Shown here in pieces: positions 1-9,061 of a DNA stretch of 64,000 nt. The stretch spans positions 83,934-147,933 of the forward strand of contig NW_003314438.1 in the NCBI RefSeq assembly GCF_000143415.4. Reading direction: 5' to 3'. The notes below the pieces were generated by a model. That model was given only the letters and a program-made list of their open reading frames with translations, ran no database searches and was not told where the DNA came from. How positions within the stretch are numbered: position 1 is the first letter of the stretch; every line of letters starts with the position of its first letter. The stretch is from Selaginella moellendorffii (Eukaryota > Streptophyta > Lycopodiopsida > Selaginellales > Selaginellaceae). Both the position numbers and the translations under genes were made by a program.

Positions 1-1578
1 ACTCCGCCACCCACACGCAGCCCACTTGGCGTCCCGGGAGATTTCAGCGCCACTCTCCAACTGTAAGTGGCAGAGTAGCCTTGCTGCTACGATCCGCTGC
101 ACACATAGTGCACATTCGCCAGCGAGTCCGGTTGTCACGCCTCCATTCGGCTTCAAATGGTAAGTCTTTTAGGCCAAGTAGAAAATGGCATGAGGCCACA
201 TGCCATTCAGTAGCAACATTGGCATGCACCGATTGGGCTCTCGAGTGCAGTCCGGTTACAGATGGCGTGTAGCCTCACGCCATCTTAGGATGCAGCCTCA
301 AGACATCTGATGCAGTGGTGAATGGCGTGTGGCCTCACGTTATTTCCAGCTACTAGCTTTTCATCTGTCAGCTCTAATTGTTGTGCATTTCTGAACAGGC
401 GAGGAATTGCGTTCTTCTTCCAGCCACTGTCAATGTGGATGCAGAGAAGGGGGAGGAGCTCACCAGTTGGACTTTCGGGATGGAAGGCAAGGATCTGAGG
501 CTGTACAACACAGATGGTGGGAGAAAAGAATGCATGGGGATCCTCATCCAAGTGACAGACACTCCATGCAGTTCCATGCAAGAATATGGACTGGCACTTG
601 TGGTAGAGACAGTGTCTGCCTTCAAGATCCACCTTGCACATCCTAGCGGCTTCCCGGAGGGGGGCAGTGGCTATGAGGAATTCCTAGAGGGAGCTAGGGA
701 GAGGTTGTCCAGGAGGCCCACAATTTCAAAGACGCTGCGGGTCTATGAAGATCACATGGAATCCACGGACCTCACCTACGGCGATGTTCAAAAACTATAT
801 TCCAACATTGAGCCGTTGAGAGTGACTCCAGTTCGCAAAGCAAAGGGGAAGGGGGTTGATCTGGAAACTACCTCGAAGCAGAAAAGGGTGGTCAAGCTCA
901 AGCCGACGTCCGACTCTCCTGCTCCAAAAAAGAAGCTACTCAGTGATGCCATTGCCTCGGGTTCGAACACTACACCCACCAAAAAGAAGAGCCGCAAAGA
1001 GCAGAAAGAGCAAGAAGAGGCAGCAAAAATCGTCGCAGATAATAGTACTTGTTACTATTCCAACAAAGTATATACAATCGACGTGAGCCGTATCGACATC
1101 CAAAGCAAATACAACCACAGGCTAGTATCTGATGAGTGGGTGGAGAAATTGAAGCAGAAGATGCTGGCAAGTCCAGTAACACCCGACATCGCAGACGTGA
1201 TCCCCTACTACCAAAAAATGAAGGGCGAGATGAGGTTTCCAGACTTGATCAATAGGAAGGTGTTGGACGATCAGAACATCCGGTTCTATGCCGTCTCCGG
1301 GCAGCATTCTAGCTTGGCGATGCAAGAGATAGTTGTGGATATTATGGTGGGCGAGGAGGTGAAGAAAGTCTTCAAGACAAGAGTTGTCCGCCTGATAAAA
1401 GGCAACTCGCCCCTCCGATCTATCATATACATCTCCCACGCGCAGAATGTCAAGCAAGAAACGTGCTACAAATCGGGTCTGCACGAGACATTGGCACGAA
1501 CACGGAAGCTCTGGGTTCAACTGAAGAAGCCACAAAAACCAGGACAAGGACGTGCACTAGCAACTAGCGCCTGGCAGG
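1..1578 (+). pseudogene. Copy A of ParB-like/HAD gene, right-truncated
   Basis: This stretch is a near-exact duplicate of 3228-4805; I counted about a dozen differences by eye. The open frame from about 378 to 1578 encodes the amino-terminal part of the unfamiliar protein described for copy B: a conserved region with CVLLPATVNV, then a Lys/Ser-rich linker, then a ParB-like stretch with VYTIDVSRIDIQ, AVSGQHSSLAMQ and HAQNVKQET. Unlike copy B, its frame is unbroken through the linker near 855. After codon CAG at 1575-1577 the sequence leaves the gene: copy B has a normal intron donor there, while copy A shares only the GGT and runs into unrelated repeat DNA, stopping at 1638-1640. The left end lies outside the window. 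It is most likely a truncated duplicate rather than a working gene. Confidence 0.65.
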
Positions 1579-1579
1579 T

Positions 1580-1885
1580 TGTCCGATCGAGATGCTTCTT
1601 TGCAGGGTCATCAAGAAGGACATTATATACCATTCTGTAAAATCTGGTTGCGATCTAACGGTTGGATCTCCAGGAAACTCAAAACAATCTCGCGCGTGTC
1701 AGAATATTCTAGGAATATACTCCTATGTGCTCCAAGATTATTCGCCGTGTAAAGGAATAATTATGCTGTGTCATTTATGGAAATATAAGGCCACACGCCA
1801 TTCAAAGAATAATGCTAGTCGTGCATTTTTTGGTGCATTTTTGGGTTCAAAATTACATGAGCCCACACGCTATAAAGTTTACCTG
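1580..1885 (+). repeat. Direct repeat R2, copy 1
   Basis: This matches 2451-2725 with few changes for the first 154 bases (offset 871) and more loosely afterwards. Both copies share a degenerate half of the 22-bp palindrome and a GCATTTTTTGGTGCATTTTT stretch. It is the DNA that replaces the lost right part of gene copy A. No coding function is recognised. Confidence 0.75.
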
Positions 1886-1964
1886 TACCAAAAATAGAAA
1901 CAGCTTTATTTATTTGGGAATTTAAGTGGTTGAGGCATTTTTAAACTTACAAACACATGCCCTA

Positions 1965-2136
1965 CTTACATTCCTTTGGTTGCTTACATTCCTTTGGTTG
2001 CTAGCTTTCGTTTGTCCCCTTCACTAGCCTGAGATACATCTGCTCGGCATCTGCCTCTTACAGCATTTGCCCAGAAAGGGCATCTTTCTTCACGCAGCAT
2101 TTGCCACATGTTTAGGGTTTAGGGTTTAGGGTTTAG
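1965..2136 (+). repeat. Short tandem repeats, incl. telomere-like (TTTAGGG)3
   Basis: An 18-bp unit beginning CTTACATTCC is repeated exactly at 1965-1982 and 1983-2000. Three TTTAGGG units and a partial fourth occupy 2111-2136, matching the plant telomere repeat. Three units could also act as a telo-box or reflect break repair; the sequence alone does not decide. Confidence 0.8.
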
Positions 2137-2450
2137 CAATTCAATAGCTTGATAAACATGCAAATACAGAACTTGATGCAAAATCCTTGGATATGTCACA
2201 ATGCCCCTAGGACCATAAACACATTTCAATAGAGAGGGTCCTTTCATTTCATAACTCCTTACGTAGATCTTGGTGAAACCAGAGTTAGTGAAGTTGGTTT
2301 CTTGTGATCCCGCATCTGATTGTGATGTCCCTTTGCAGTGTCGATGGAAAGGTCAATGCACACCAAACTGTAGAATCTTGGAGCAAAATAACGGTCGGAT
2401 CTATGGCAAATGCCCCTGAAACATTGTAAGGCTCGTGTGGTCGCATGTGG

Positions 2451-2725
2451 TGTCCGATCGAGATGCTTCTTTGCAGGGTCATCAAGAAGGACATTGTATA
2501 CCATTCTGTAAAATCTAGTTGCGATCTAACGGTTGGATCTCCAGAAAACTCAAAACAATCTCGCGCGTGTCAGAATATTCTAGGAATATACTCCTATGTG
2601 CTCCTGAAAATGGCATGCGGCCCCACGCCATTCAAGAGATAACGCCAAATGACGCCGAGCATTTTTTGGTGCATTTTTTGGGATCAAAATTGCATGAGCC
2701 CACATGCTTGAACGTCATCCTCTGA
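2451..2725 (+). repeat. Direct repeat R2, copy 2
   Basis: Partner of 1580-1885, lying upstream of the TATA box of copy B. It contains a well-formed 22-bp palindrome at 2610-2631, which is degenerate in copy 1. Confidence 0.75.
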
Positions 2726-2795
2726 CAATTTATTTAGCTGAACATCTGGCATTTTTGGAAATATAAGATGCTTTGGAATATCCAATCATGCATGG

Positions 2796-2803
2796 TATAA
2801 ATA
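2796..2803 (+). promoter_or_regulatory. TATA box of gene copy B
   Basis: TATAAATA sits in AT-rich DNA upstream of the leader and first exons of copy B. A start of transcription 25-35 bases downstream would fit. The equivalent for copy A would lie left of the window. Confidence 0.45.
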
Positions 2804-3028
2804 TAGCGAGGGTATTAAATGATATCCCAATCATGATCTTTCTTTTGGATTTCGCGTGCATGCAGTCCGAGGAATGATGACGTTGCGGATTTCTTTTGGA
2901 TTTCACGCATGCGCGCGCTGATCCAGAAATTAATGGTGGCGCCCAAGTCCGAGAAATGATGACGTGGCGGGATTACCAACCGTCGTGACATTTCGCGCGT
3001 GTGAGGTTAGGTTTTGCATTTTGCTTCG

Positions 3029-3240
3029 TACTCGCGCTCGCACACTCGCGCTCGCATCGCGCTCCCACTCGCGCTCCCACTTCTCTACAGGTTTCTCGTG
3101 TGCATCGGCGTCCACTCGCGCTTGCATCACACTCGCGCTCGCATCGCGCTCGTGTGCATCGGCGTCCACTTCAAGACACACCCAGTTTGTAACTTCGCCG
3201 CCAACTCCGCCGCCAACTCCGCCGCCCACTCCGCCACCCA
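3029..3240 (+). repeat. GC-rich low-complexity leader
   Basis: Irregular repeats of CTCGCGCTCGCA, two copies of GTGTGCATCGGCGTCCACT (about 3098 and 3151), and GCCGCCAACTCC units. If translated it gives Arg/Ala/Ser-rich peptide. I read it as an untranslated or fast-evolving leader of copy B; start codon and first exons could not be fixed. Confidence 0.5.
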
Positions 3241-3411
3241 CACGCAGCCCACTTGGCGTCTCGGGAGATTTCAGCGCCACTCTCCAACTGTAAGTGGCAG
3301 AGTAGCCTTGCTGCTACGATCCGCTGCACACACAGTGCACATTCGCCAGCGAGTCCGGTTGTCACGCCTCCATTCGGCTTCAAATGGTAAGTCTTTTAGG
3401 CCAAGTAGAAA

Positions 3412-3433
3412 ATGGCATGAGGCCACATGCCAT
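3412..3433. repeat. 22-bp palindrome in a 5' intron
   Basis: Perfect 8-base arms (ATGGCATG/CATGCCAT) around AGGCCA. A donor GTAAGT lies at 3387 and a possible acceptor CAG ends at 3437, four bases after the palindrome. Duplicated in copy A at 185-206. Related copies follow at 3489-3510 and 3549-3570 (262-283 and 322-343 in copy A). Confidence 0.8.
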
Positions 3434-3604
3434 TCAGTAGCAACATTGGCATGCACCGATTGGGCTCTCGAGTGCAGTCCGGTTACAGATGGCGTGTAGC
3501 CTCACGCCATCTTAGGATGCAGCCTCAAGACATCTGATGCAGTGGTGAATGGCGTGTGGCCTCACGTTATTTCCAGCTACTAGCTTTTCATCTGTCAGCT
3601 CTAA

Positions 3605-6181
3605 TTGTTGTGCATTTCTGAACAGGCGAGGAATTGCGTTCTTCTTCCAGCCACTGTCAATGTGGATGCAGAGAAGGGGGAGGAGCTCACCAGTTGGACT
3701 TTCGGGATGGAAGGCGAGGATCTGAGGCTATACAACACAGATGGTGGGAGAAAAGAATGCATGGGGATCCTCATCCAAGTGACAGACACTCCATGCAGTT
3801 CCATGCAAGAATATGGACTGGCACTTGTGGTAGAGACAGCGTCTGCCTTCAAGATCCACCTTGCACATCCTAGCGGCTTCCCGGAGGGGGGCAGCGGCTA
3901 TGAGGAATTCCTAGAGGGAGCTAGGGAGAGGTTGTCCAGGAGGCCCACAATTTCAAAGACGCTGCGGGTCTATGAAGATCACATGGAATCCACGGACCTC
4001 ACCTACGGCGATGTTCAAAAACTATATTCCAACATTGAGCCGTTGAGAGTGACTCCAGTTCGCGAAGCAAAGGGGAAGGGGTCAATCTGGAAACTACCTC
4101 GAAGCAGAAAAGGGTGGTCAAGCTCAAGCCGACGTCTGACTCTCCTGCTCCAAAAAAGAAGCTACTCAGTGATGCCATTACCTCGGGTTCGAACACTACA
4201 CCCACCAAAAAGAAGAACCGCAAAGAGCAGAAAGAGCAAGAAGAGGCAGCAAAAATCGTCGCAGATAATAGTACTTGTTACTATTCCAACAAAGTATATA
4301 CAATCGACGTGAGCCGTATCGACATCCAAAGCAAATACAACCACAGGCTAGTATCTGATGAGTGGGTGGAGAAATTGAAGCAGAAGATGCTGGCAAGTCC
4401 AGTAACACCCGACATCGCAGACGTGATCCCCTACTACCAAAAAATGAAGGGCGAGATGAGGTTTCCAGACTTGATCAATAGGAAGGTGTTGGACGATCAG
4501 AACATCCGGTTCTATGCCGTCTCCGGGCAGCATTCTAGCTTGGCGATGCAAGAGATAGTTGTGGATATTATGGTGGGCGAGGAGGTGAAGAAAGTCTTCA
4601 AGACAAGAGTTGTCCGCCTGATAAAAGGCAACTCGCCCCTCCGATCTATCATATACATCTCCCACGCGCAGAATGTCAAGCAAGAAACGTGCTACAAATC
4701 GGGTCTGCACGAGACATTGGCACGAACACGGAAGCTCTGGGTTCAACTGAAGAAGCCACAAAAACCAGGACAAGGACGTGCACTAGCAACTAGCGCCTGG
4801 CAGGTAAGCCTCGTTGTATGTGGCATAGCATGTGGCCTCACGCCATTTCCATTGCAGGAATTCTCGAGTCTTCTCTCGAAACCACTGGGGGTCAATGACA
4901 CACTCAGCATCCATAACATTCTACTCGCGACAAAAGTTGTTTTTGACAAATGGGTAGATGTGCTGAGGAGGTACCATGACGGGGAGTTGCCAAACTCAAT
5001 GGGTGTGGAGGACGGCCGGAAGCCCAATGATTTGAAGCTCAACGCCTTGCGTTTCTCGTGGTCTCTAGACGACGACGACCTTCTGACAGTGGCTAATGCT
5101 CTTCTACGTGGTGAGGTTGTCTTCAACAAGACCAAAATGACTCCCGGCCATATTGTGACATACGAGGACTTGTGCACGACTCTGAGAGCTCGTGCGCTAT
5201 TGAAGGATTGGATCTTCGAGCAAGTGGCCGTGGAGAGGGTGAGCATCGACACCACGCAAGAGATGATGGAAGCGCTGGAGTTGTCAAATGAAGACATCGA
5301 CGAGTACGTGAAGGGGGCCCCCAAGTTCATCGATCTGCTGCGGGATGCCATGAAAAGTAAAGCTGAGAAGTTGGATCAGTATCCAAATTTCATTAAGATT
5401 GATGTCGACCGCCGGCTTCAGAAACAGCTCGACCCCACAGCAGAGGCCTATCGAGAACCTTACCGGGTATACTTGAATTCGGATGAGGATCAAAGGTGGA
5501 GGAGCATCGTTTCCCGCGGAGATGAGCAGGTCAAGAACATCTTTTGTGTGATGGACTTCACAAACGAGGAGATCACTCATGCAGACGAAGTCAGCTCCAT
5601 CATTGACTTAATGGTGGGACTTGCGGAGGTGGAATCTTCAGTCCACTATATGATCTACGACTCCGAATCCTATCACAAGTTCTGGAAGGCCTTGAATGAG
5701 GTGAAGGCTCGGTTGAAAGGCAAGGAGATGCGGGAGATCCATGGGATAATGGCTAAGAAGAAGATACCGACGAATGTCCGCATCTTCACACTCGCCCTTG
5801 TTATTGGTCCTGCAGCAGAGTGGGACTGGAGTGACTTCCCAGCTTCGTTCGACAAGGCCAATCGAATTGATCTGAGGGAGGTCAATTTACCCGTGCCTGA
5901 GGAACTGAAGACGGCTATGGAGCTTTCGAATCCAAAGAAAGCTCCAGGTGCAGCATGGGAAATGCTCAGCTAGGTCTTCAACGCAATAGCGGGTGGGTCA
6001 CCTGCTTCCGACTCCAAGGGCAAATGCGTTGTCGAGTACAACTGCGGCGGACTATTCTTTCGAGCCGCACTACTCAAGGGTGTCCCGTGTGTTGCGGTGA
6101 CAAACTCCATTGAAGAGGTGACTTCAATGGAGCATATAATTACAGTTGCCAAAGAAAAATAGTATCTTCTCTGCGAACCTG
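3605..6181 (+). pseudogene. Copy B, ParB-like and possible methyltransferase part, with lesions
   Basis: Frame 2 from about 3626 encodes the conserved amino-terminal region. Near 4081 one base is missing relative to copy A and coding continues in frame 1. After a Lys-rich linker comes a stretch resembling a ParB/Srx fold: VYTIDVSRIDIQ, a long insertion, AVSGQHSSLAMQ in the place of the ParB GxHR motif, and HAQNVKQET in the place of its ENxxR motif. An in-frame intron at 4804-4857 carries the palindrome. The exon from 4858 runs to a donor at 6182. Its end (VVEYNCGGLFFRAALLKGVP, 6031-6090) resembles the glycine-rich motif of DNA N6/N4 methyltransferases; this is weak. TAG codons interrupt it at 5971-5973 and 6160-6162, yet coding character continues past both. 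ParB-like: about 0.5 sure; pseudogene status: about 0.6. Confidence 0.55.
4825..4846. repeat. 22-bp palindrome filling intron 4804-4857
   Basis: Arms ATAGCATG and CACGCCAT, slightly mismatched. It ends 11 bases before the intron's last base. The 54-nt intron is in frame without stops, so retention would be tolerated. Confidence 0.8.
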
Positions 6182-6231
6182 GTGAGTACGCACTTTAAGT
6201 TTAAATGTTATCTCACAAGCTCTGTATGCAG

Positions 6232-9005
6232 GAGCGTGGCCACCCCCAGATGCTGAAACGGCGTTAACAGCTACTGTTGAAGATACCCATGTTGGGCCGA
6301 GCTCACAACCTGCACAAGGTAAGGTCACGTGAGGCCTCACGCCATTTTGATTATAGATCGTTGTGAATATTCAGACACGAGGACTGAAAAGCGCACTGGT
6401 GGCGCATCGAAGAAGGACAAACAGAAAAGCAATAGGAAAAAAGGAGGTACAAATTATATTTGCAATGGCGTGTGGTCTCATGCCATTCCTTGCAGGAGAA
6501 ACTTCTTCAAAGGCAAAACAAGCAAGCACCAGCCAAGCTCAAACTGACAGTGGTCATAAAAAGCGAAAGCACGTTGGACAGTCGTCGAGATCAGAGGCGT
6601 TTGATTCGAAAAGGAAGAAGGGCAACGAAAAGATGATAGGTAATGCCTCGCGGTTATGGCGTGTGTGCTCATGCCATTCATTGCAGATCAAGGGCTGAGT
6701 GAAAGCAGGCAATCACCACCTCATGACTCAGATTCCTATGGCGGACTCCCCTTCCCCAATCTCAATGGAGAGGTACAATGGATGAGGGAAGCTTTTCAAG
6801 GCAGGGCCACGTTTTTCTCATCTCGTCGTCTTCGAAGGGTGCAAGAACGTGCAGAAACCATGTTAAGACAGTCGGGTGAGGATACGGTCCTAGGTCACGC
6901 ACTAAAACAGGCTATGGATGTCTTGTATTTTGAGATGGAGACTCGGCCAGATGATTTTCCCAAGATGGTCCTGGAAGAACAAGCCATCCAGCCTGAGCAG
7001 CCTATGGAAGAAATGCAGGAGGGGGATGAGGAGCCAGAGAAAGATAATGAGCAGGAAGAGCAGAAGGACGAAGAGGAGGACAAAGAAGAGGAGGACGAAG
7101 AAGAGGAGGACGAAGAGGACTTGGATGGTCCTCACAATGGTGACGATCACAATAACGACGACGACGATGATGACGACGATGGCCAGCCTGAGGTGGCCAA
7201 AGAGCGGCGGAGGAAGGTCATACAAGACAAACCATCAGGTAAATAATAATACATCCATTCCTAACCTTTTACCATATCTAACATTGTCCATGTAGGTCGC
7301 AGAGCAAATGGTAAGTAGAGATTATTCAGTTGAATTTACAAACTCTAGCCTTTAGTGTCGAGGAAGGATAGTGCCAAGCAAGGGTCGAAACGTATGTCCA
7401 ATCCTTCAGAATCAACAGTGCGCTCAAGTGATATCGGTCCTAGTTCCTCAATAGCAGTTGATGGTAAATACAGTATAGTCGATTCAATGTGCTAATGAGT
7501 TTGTTTTTAGTAGCACGGGAGGATACCATCTCAATCGAAGGGAGATATTTGGACATGCATATGGATCCGCCAGTGGACTCTACTTGGCTGCAAGAGTCAT
7601 CAGAGCTGGTGGAGGCTACTATCCATATCAACGCCAAGCAAGCTGACCACGCTCCACTTGATGCTGCCCATACCACTGAGTCAATCTTGTCCACGTATCC
7701 AACTGACGGTGACCAAGCGCCATTGGACCCACATGAGGCCGCCCCAGCCGCCAAGCCGGTCGTATCCTCATTTCCAACGGACTCAATGTGTGCCCAATCG
7801 TCTGACTACGCGCCGTTGGAACCTCCCTACACCGCCCCTGCTGCCTGTTCGGTCATGTCCACTTTGGCAACGGAGGCACCAGCTGAAATGGCGTGTGATC
7901 ACACGCCATCGGAACCACCCCATGCCACTGTTGAGCCAGTTGTACCAGAGTCTACAGCTGAAATGGCATGTGCCCACACGCCATCGGATGCGATTGACCC
8001 CACATTGCAGAGGAGAGTATTTCCGCCCTTCACGTTTCCTCGACCAAAACCCTCTCAACGACCATCGGGAGCAACATTCGCTAATATTGTAGATGGTAAA
8101 ATTGACTTGTACCATTTTTTATGCTGACGCATTTCATTTCAGAGTCACGGCGAAGGTACTGTATCGTTTTTGATCTGAACGGTGTCCTTTTCTCCCATGA
8201 GCGTGGCTCGTCCTCGAATGTCATTGCACCCTCCAAAGCCTGCGGTCGCAAGTTGGTCAAAAGAGACAGATTCACATTAATCACATGGGAGAAACTGCGG
8301 GATCTAATAATGACCATGCGACACTTAAAACAGAGGGCCGGGTTCAATTTGCAATTGGGAGTTTGGACATCCATGATGCGCCACAATGCATTAACGTTGC
8401 TACAGATGATGCACGATCAGACGCGAGTAATATTACCATTTGACTTTCTCCTAACGCAGGAGGATTGCTTGACTATGGTCCATGTGAGGGGTAGCAAGCC
8501 CATCTTCGTCAAGCCAGAGGCTGTAGTGATGAACCGGACTGCTAGCTCAAGTGAAATCCTCATCATCGATGACTCGCCGATTAAAACTGCAGCGAACACG
8601 CACACATATGCAGTGCACCCCATCTCTTGCAGTATGGAAACTAGGGAGAAGAAACCGTATGTTCTGGGGGACCTTGCAAAACGGCTTGGAGCGATGGTGA
8701 TAGAGAACCGGCCAGTCCAGGAGGTGGCTGCAGAAATCAACCAAATGGCAGATGGAACGGTATATCAGAAGCCATTTGATCGGACAGACACCAGTCATCA
8801 TTTATGGCATGTATATTGTCTAGCCAAGCACTATCCGCATCTCCATAATCTGCTCAATCGGATGGGTTCTTCGACCACTGAACATGAGCGTGGACGTATT
8901 AGAGAAGAGATGGCATTACTATTGGGTTTAAATCCTGATAGTGTGGAGAGTGATGAAATTCCAAGATTATTGTATAGGCGTTGGAGGCAAAAAATAACAG
9001 TCTGA
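6232..9005 (+). CDS. Lys-rich and acidic linker plus FCP/SCP-like HAD domain, 8 exons
   Basis: Exons: 6232-6318, 6357-6446, 6496-6639, 6687-7238, 7296-7310, 7356-7463, 7511-8095, 8143-9005. All introns are GT-AG, 38-57 nt, and all are phase 1, including the one entering at 6231; no stop interrupts this part. Order of the product: Lys/Ser-rich nuclear-signal-like stretch; a segment ending in a long Glu/Asp run (about 7060-7185); a repeat-rich stretch with five HTP/DHAPL-type units; then the HAD domain. There, IVFDLNGVLFSHE aligns with the DxDx(T/V) nucleophile loop of FCP1/SCP-type phosphatases, and ILIIDDSP with their second acidic motif. The second loop aspartate is Asn, so phosphatase activity is doubtful. 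It joins the damaged 3605-6181 part in phase; alternatively it is expressed separately. Confidence 0.6.
6324..6345. repeat. Palindrome making up most of a 38-nt intron
   Basis: The core CGTGAGGCCTCACG is a perfect 14-base palindrome; the outer left arm has drifted. It ends 11 bases before the 3' splice site at 6356. Confidence 0.8.
6465..6486. repeat. Palindrome in intron 6447-6495
   Basis: ATGGCGTG arm, six-base spacer, CATGCCAT arm (one G:T-type mismatch). Ends nine bases before the splice acceptor. Confidence 0.8.
6656..6677. repeat. Palindrome in intron 6640-6686
   Basis: ATGGCGTG and CATGCCAT arms around a TGTGCT spacer; ends nine bases before the acceptor, exactly as in the preceding intron. 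Confidence 0.8.
7888..7984. repeat. Two palindromes within coding sequence
   Basis: At 7888-7909 all 22 bases form a perfect palindrome; at 7963-7984 the same element has two changes. Both are preceded by GCTGAA and followed by CGG, and each is translated as AEMAC, one residue, HTPS, so the DNA element equals part of a protein repeat. Confidence 0.8.
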
Positions 9006-9039
9006 GATGGCATGTATTTATTTAAAAATGTAACTTATT

Positions 9040-9061
9040 ATGGCATGGGGTTCCATGCCAT
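9040..9061. repeat. Palindrome downstream of the stop codon
   Basis: ATGGCATG and CATGCCAT arms with a perfect match; a hairpin here could lie in the 3' untranslated region. A decayed copy is at 9330-9351. Confidence 0.75.

Noticed and set aside
185..9061. CRISPR-like array from repeated palindromes
   Set aside because: Spacing is irregular, copies lie in introns and exons, and the genome is eukaryotic.
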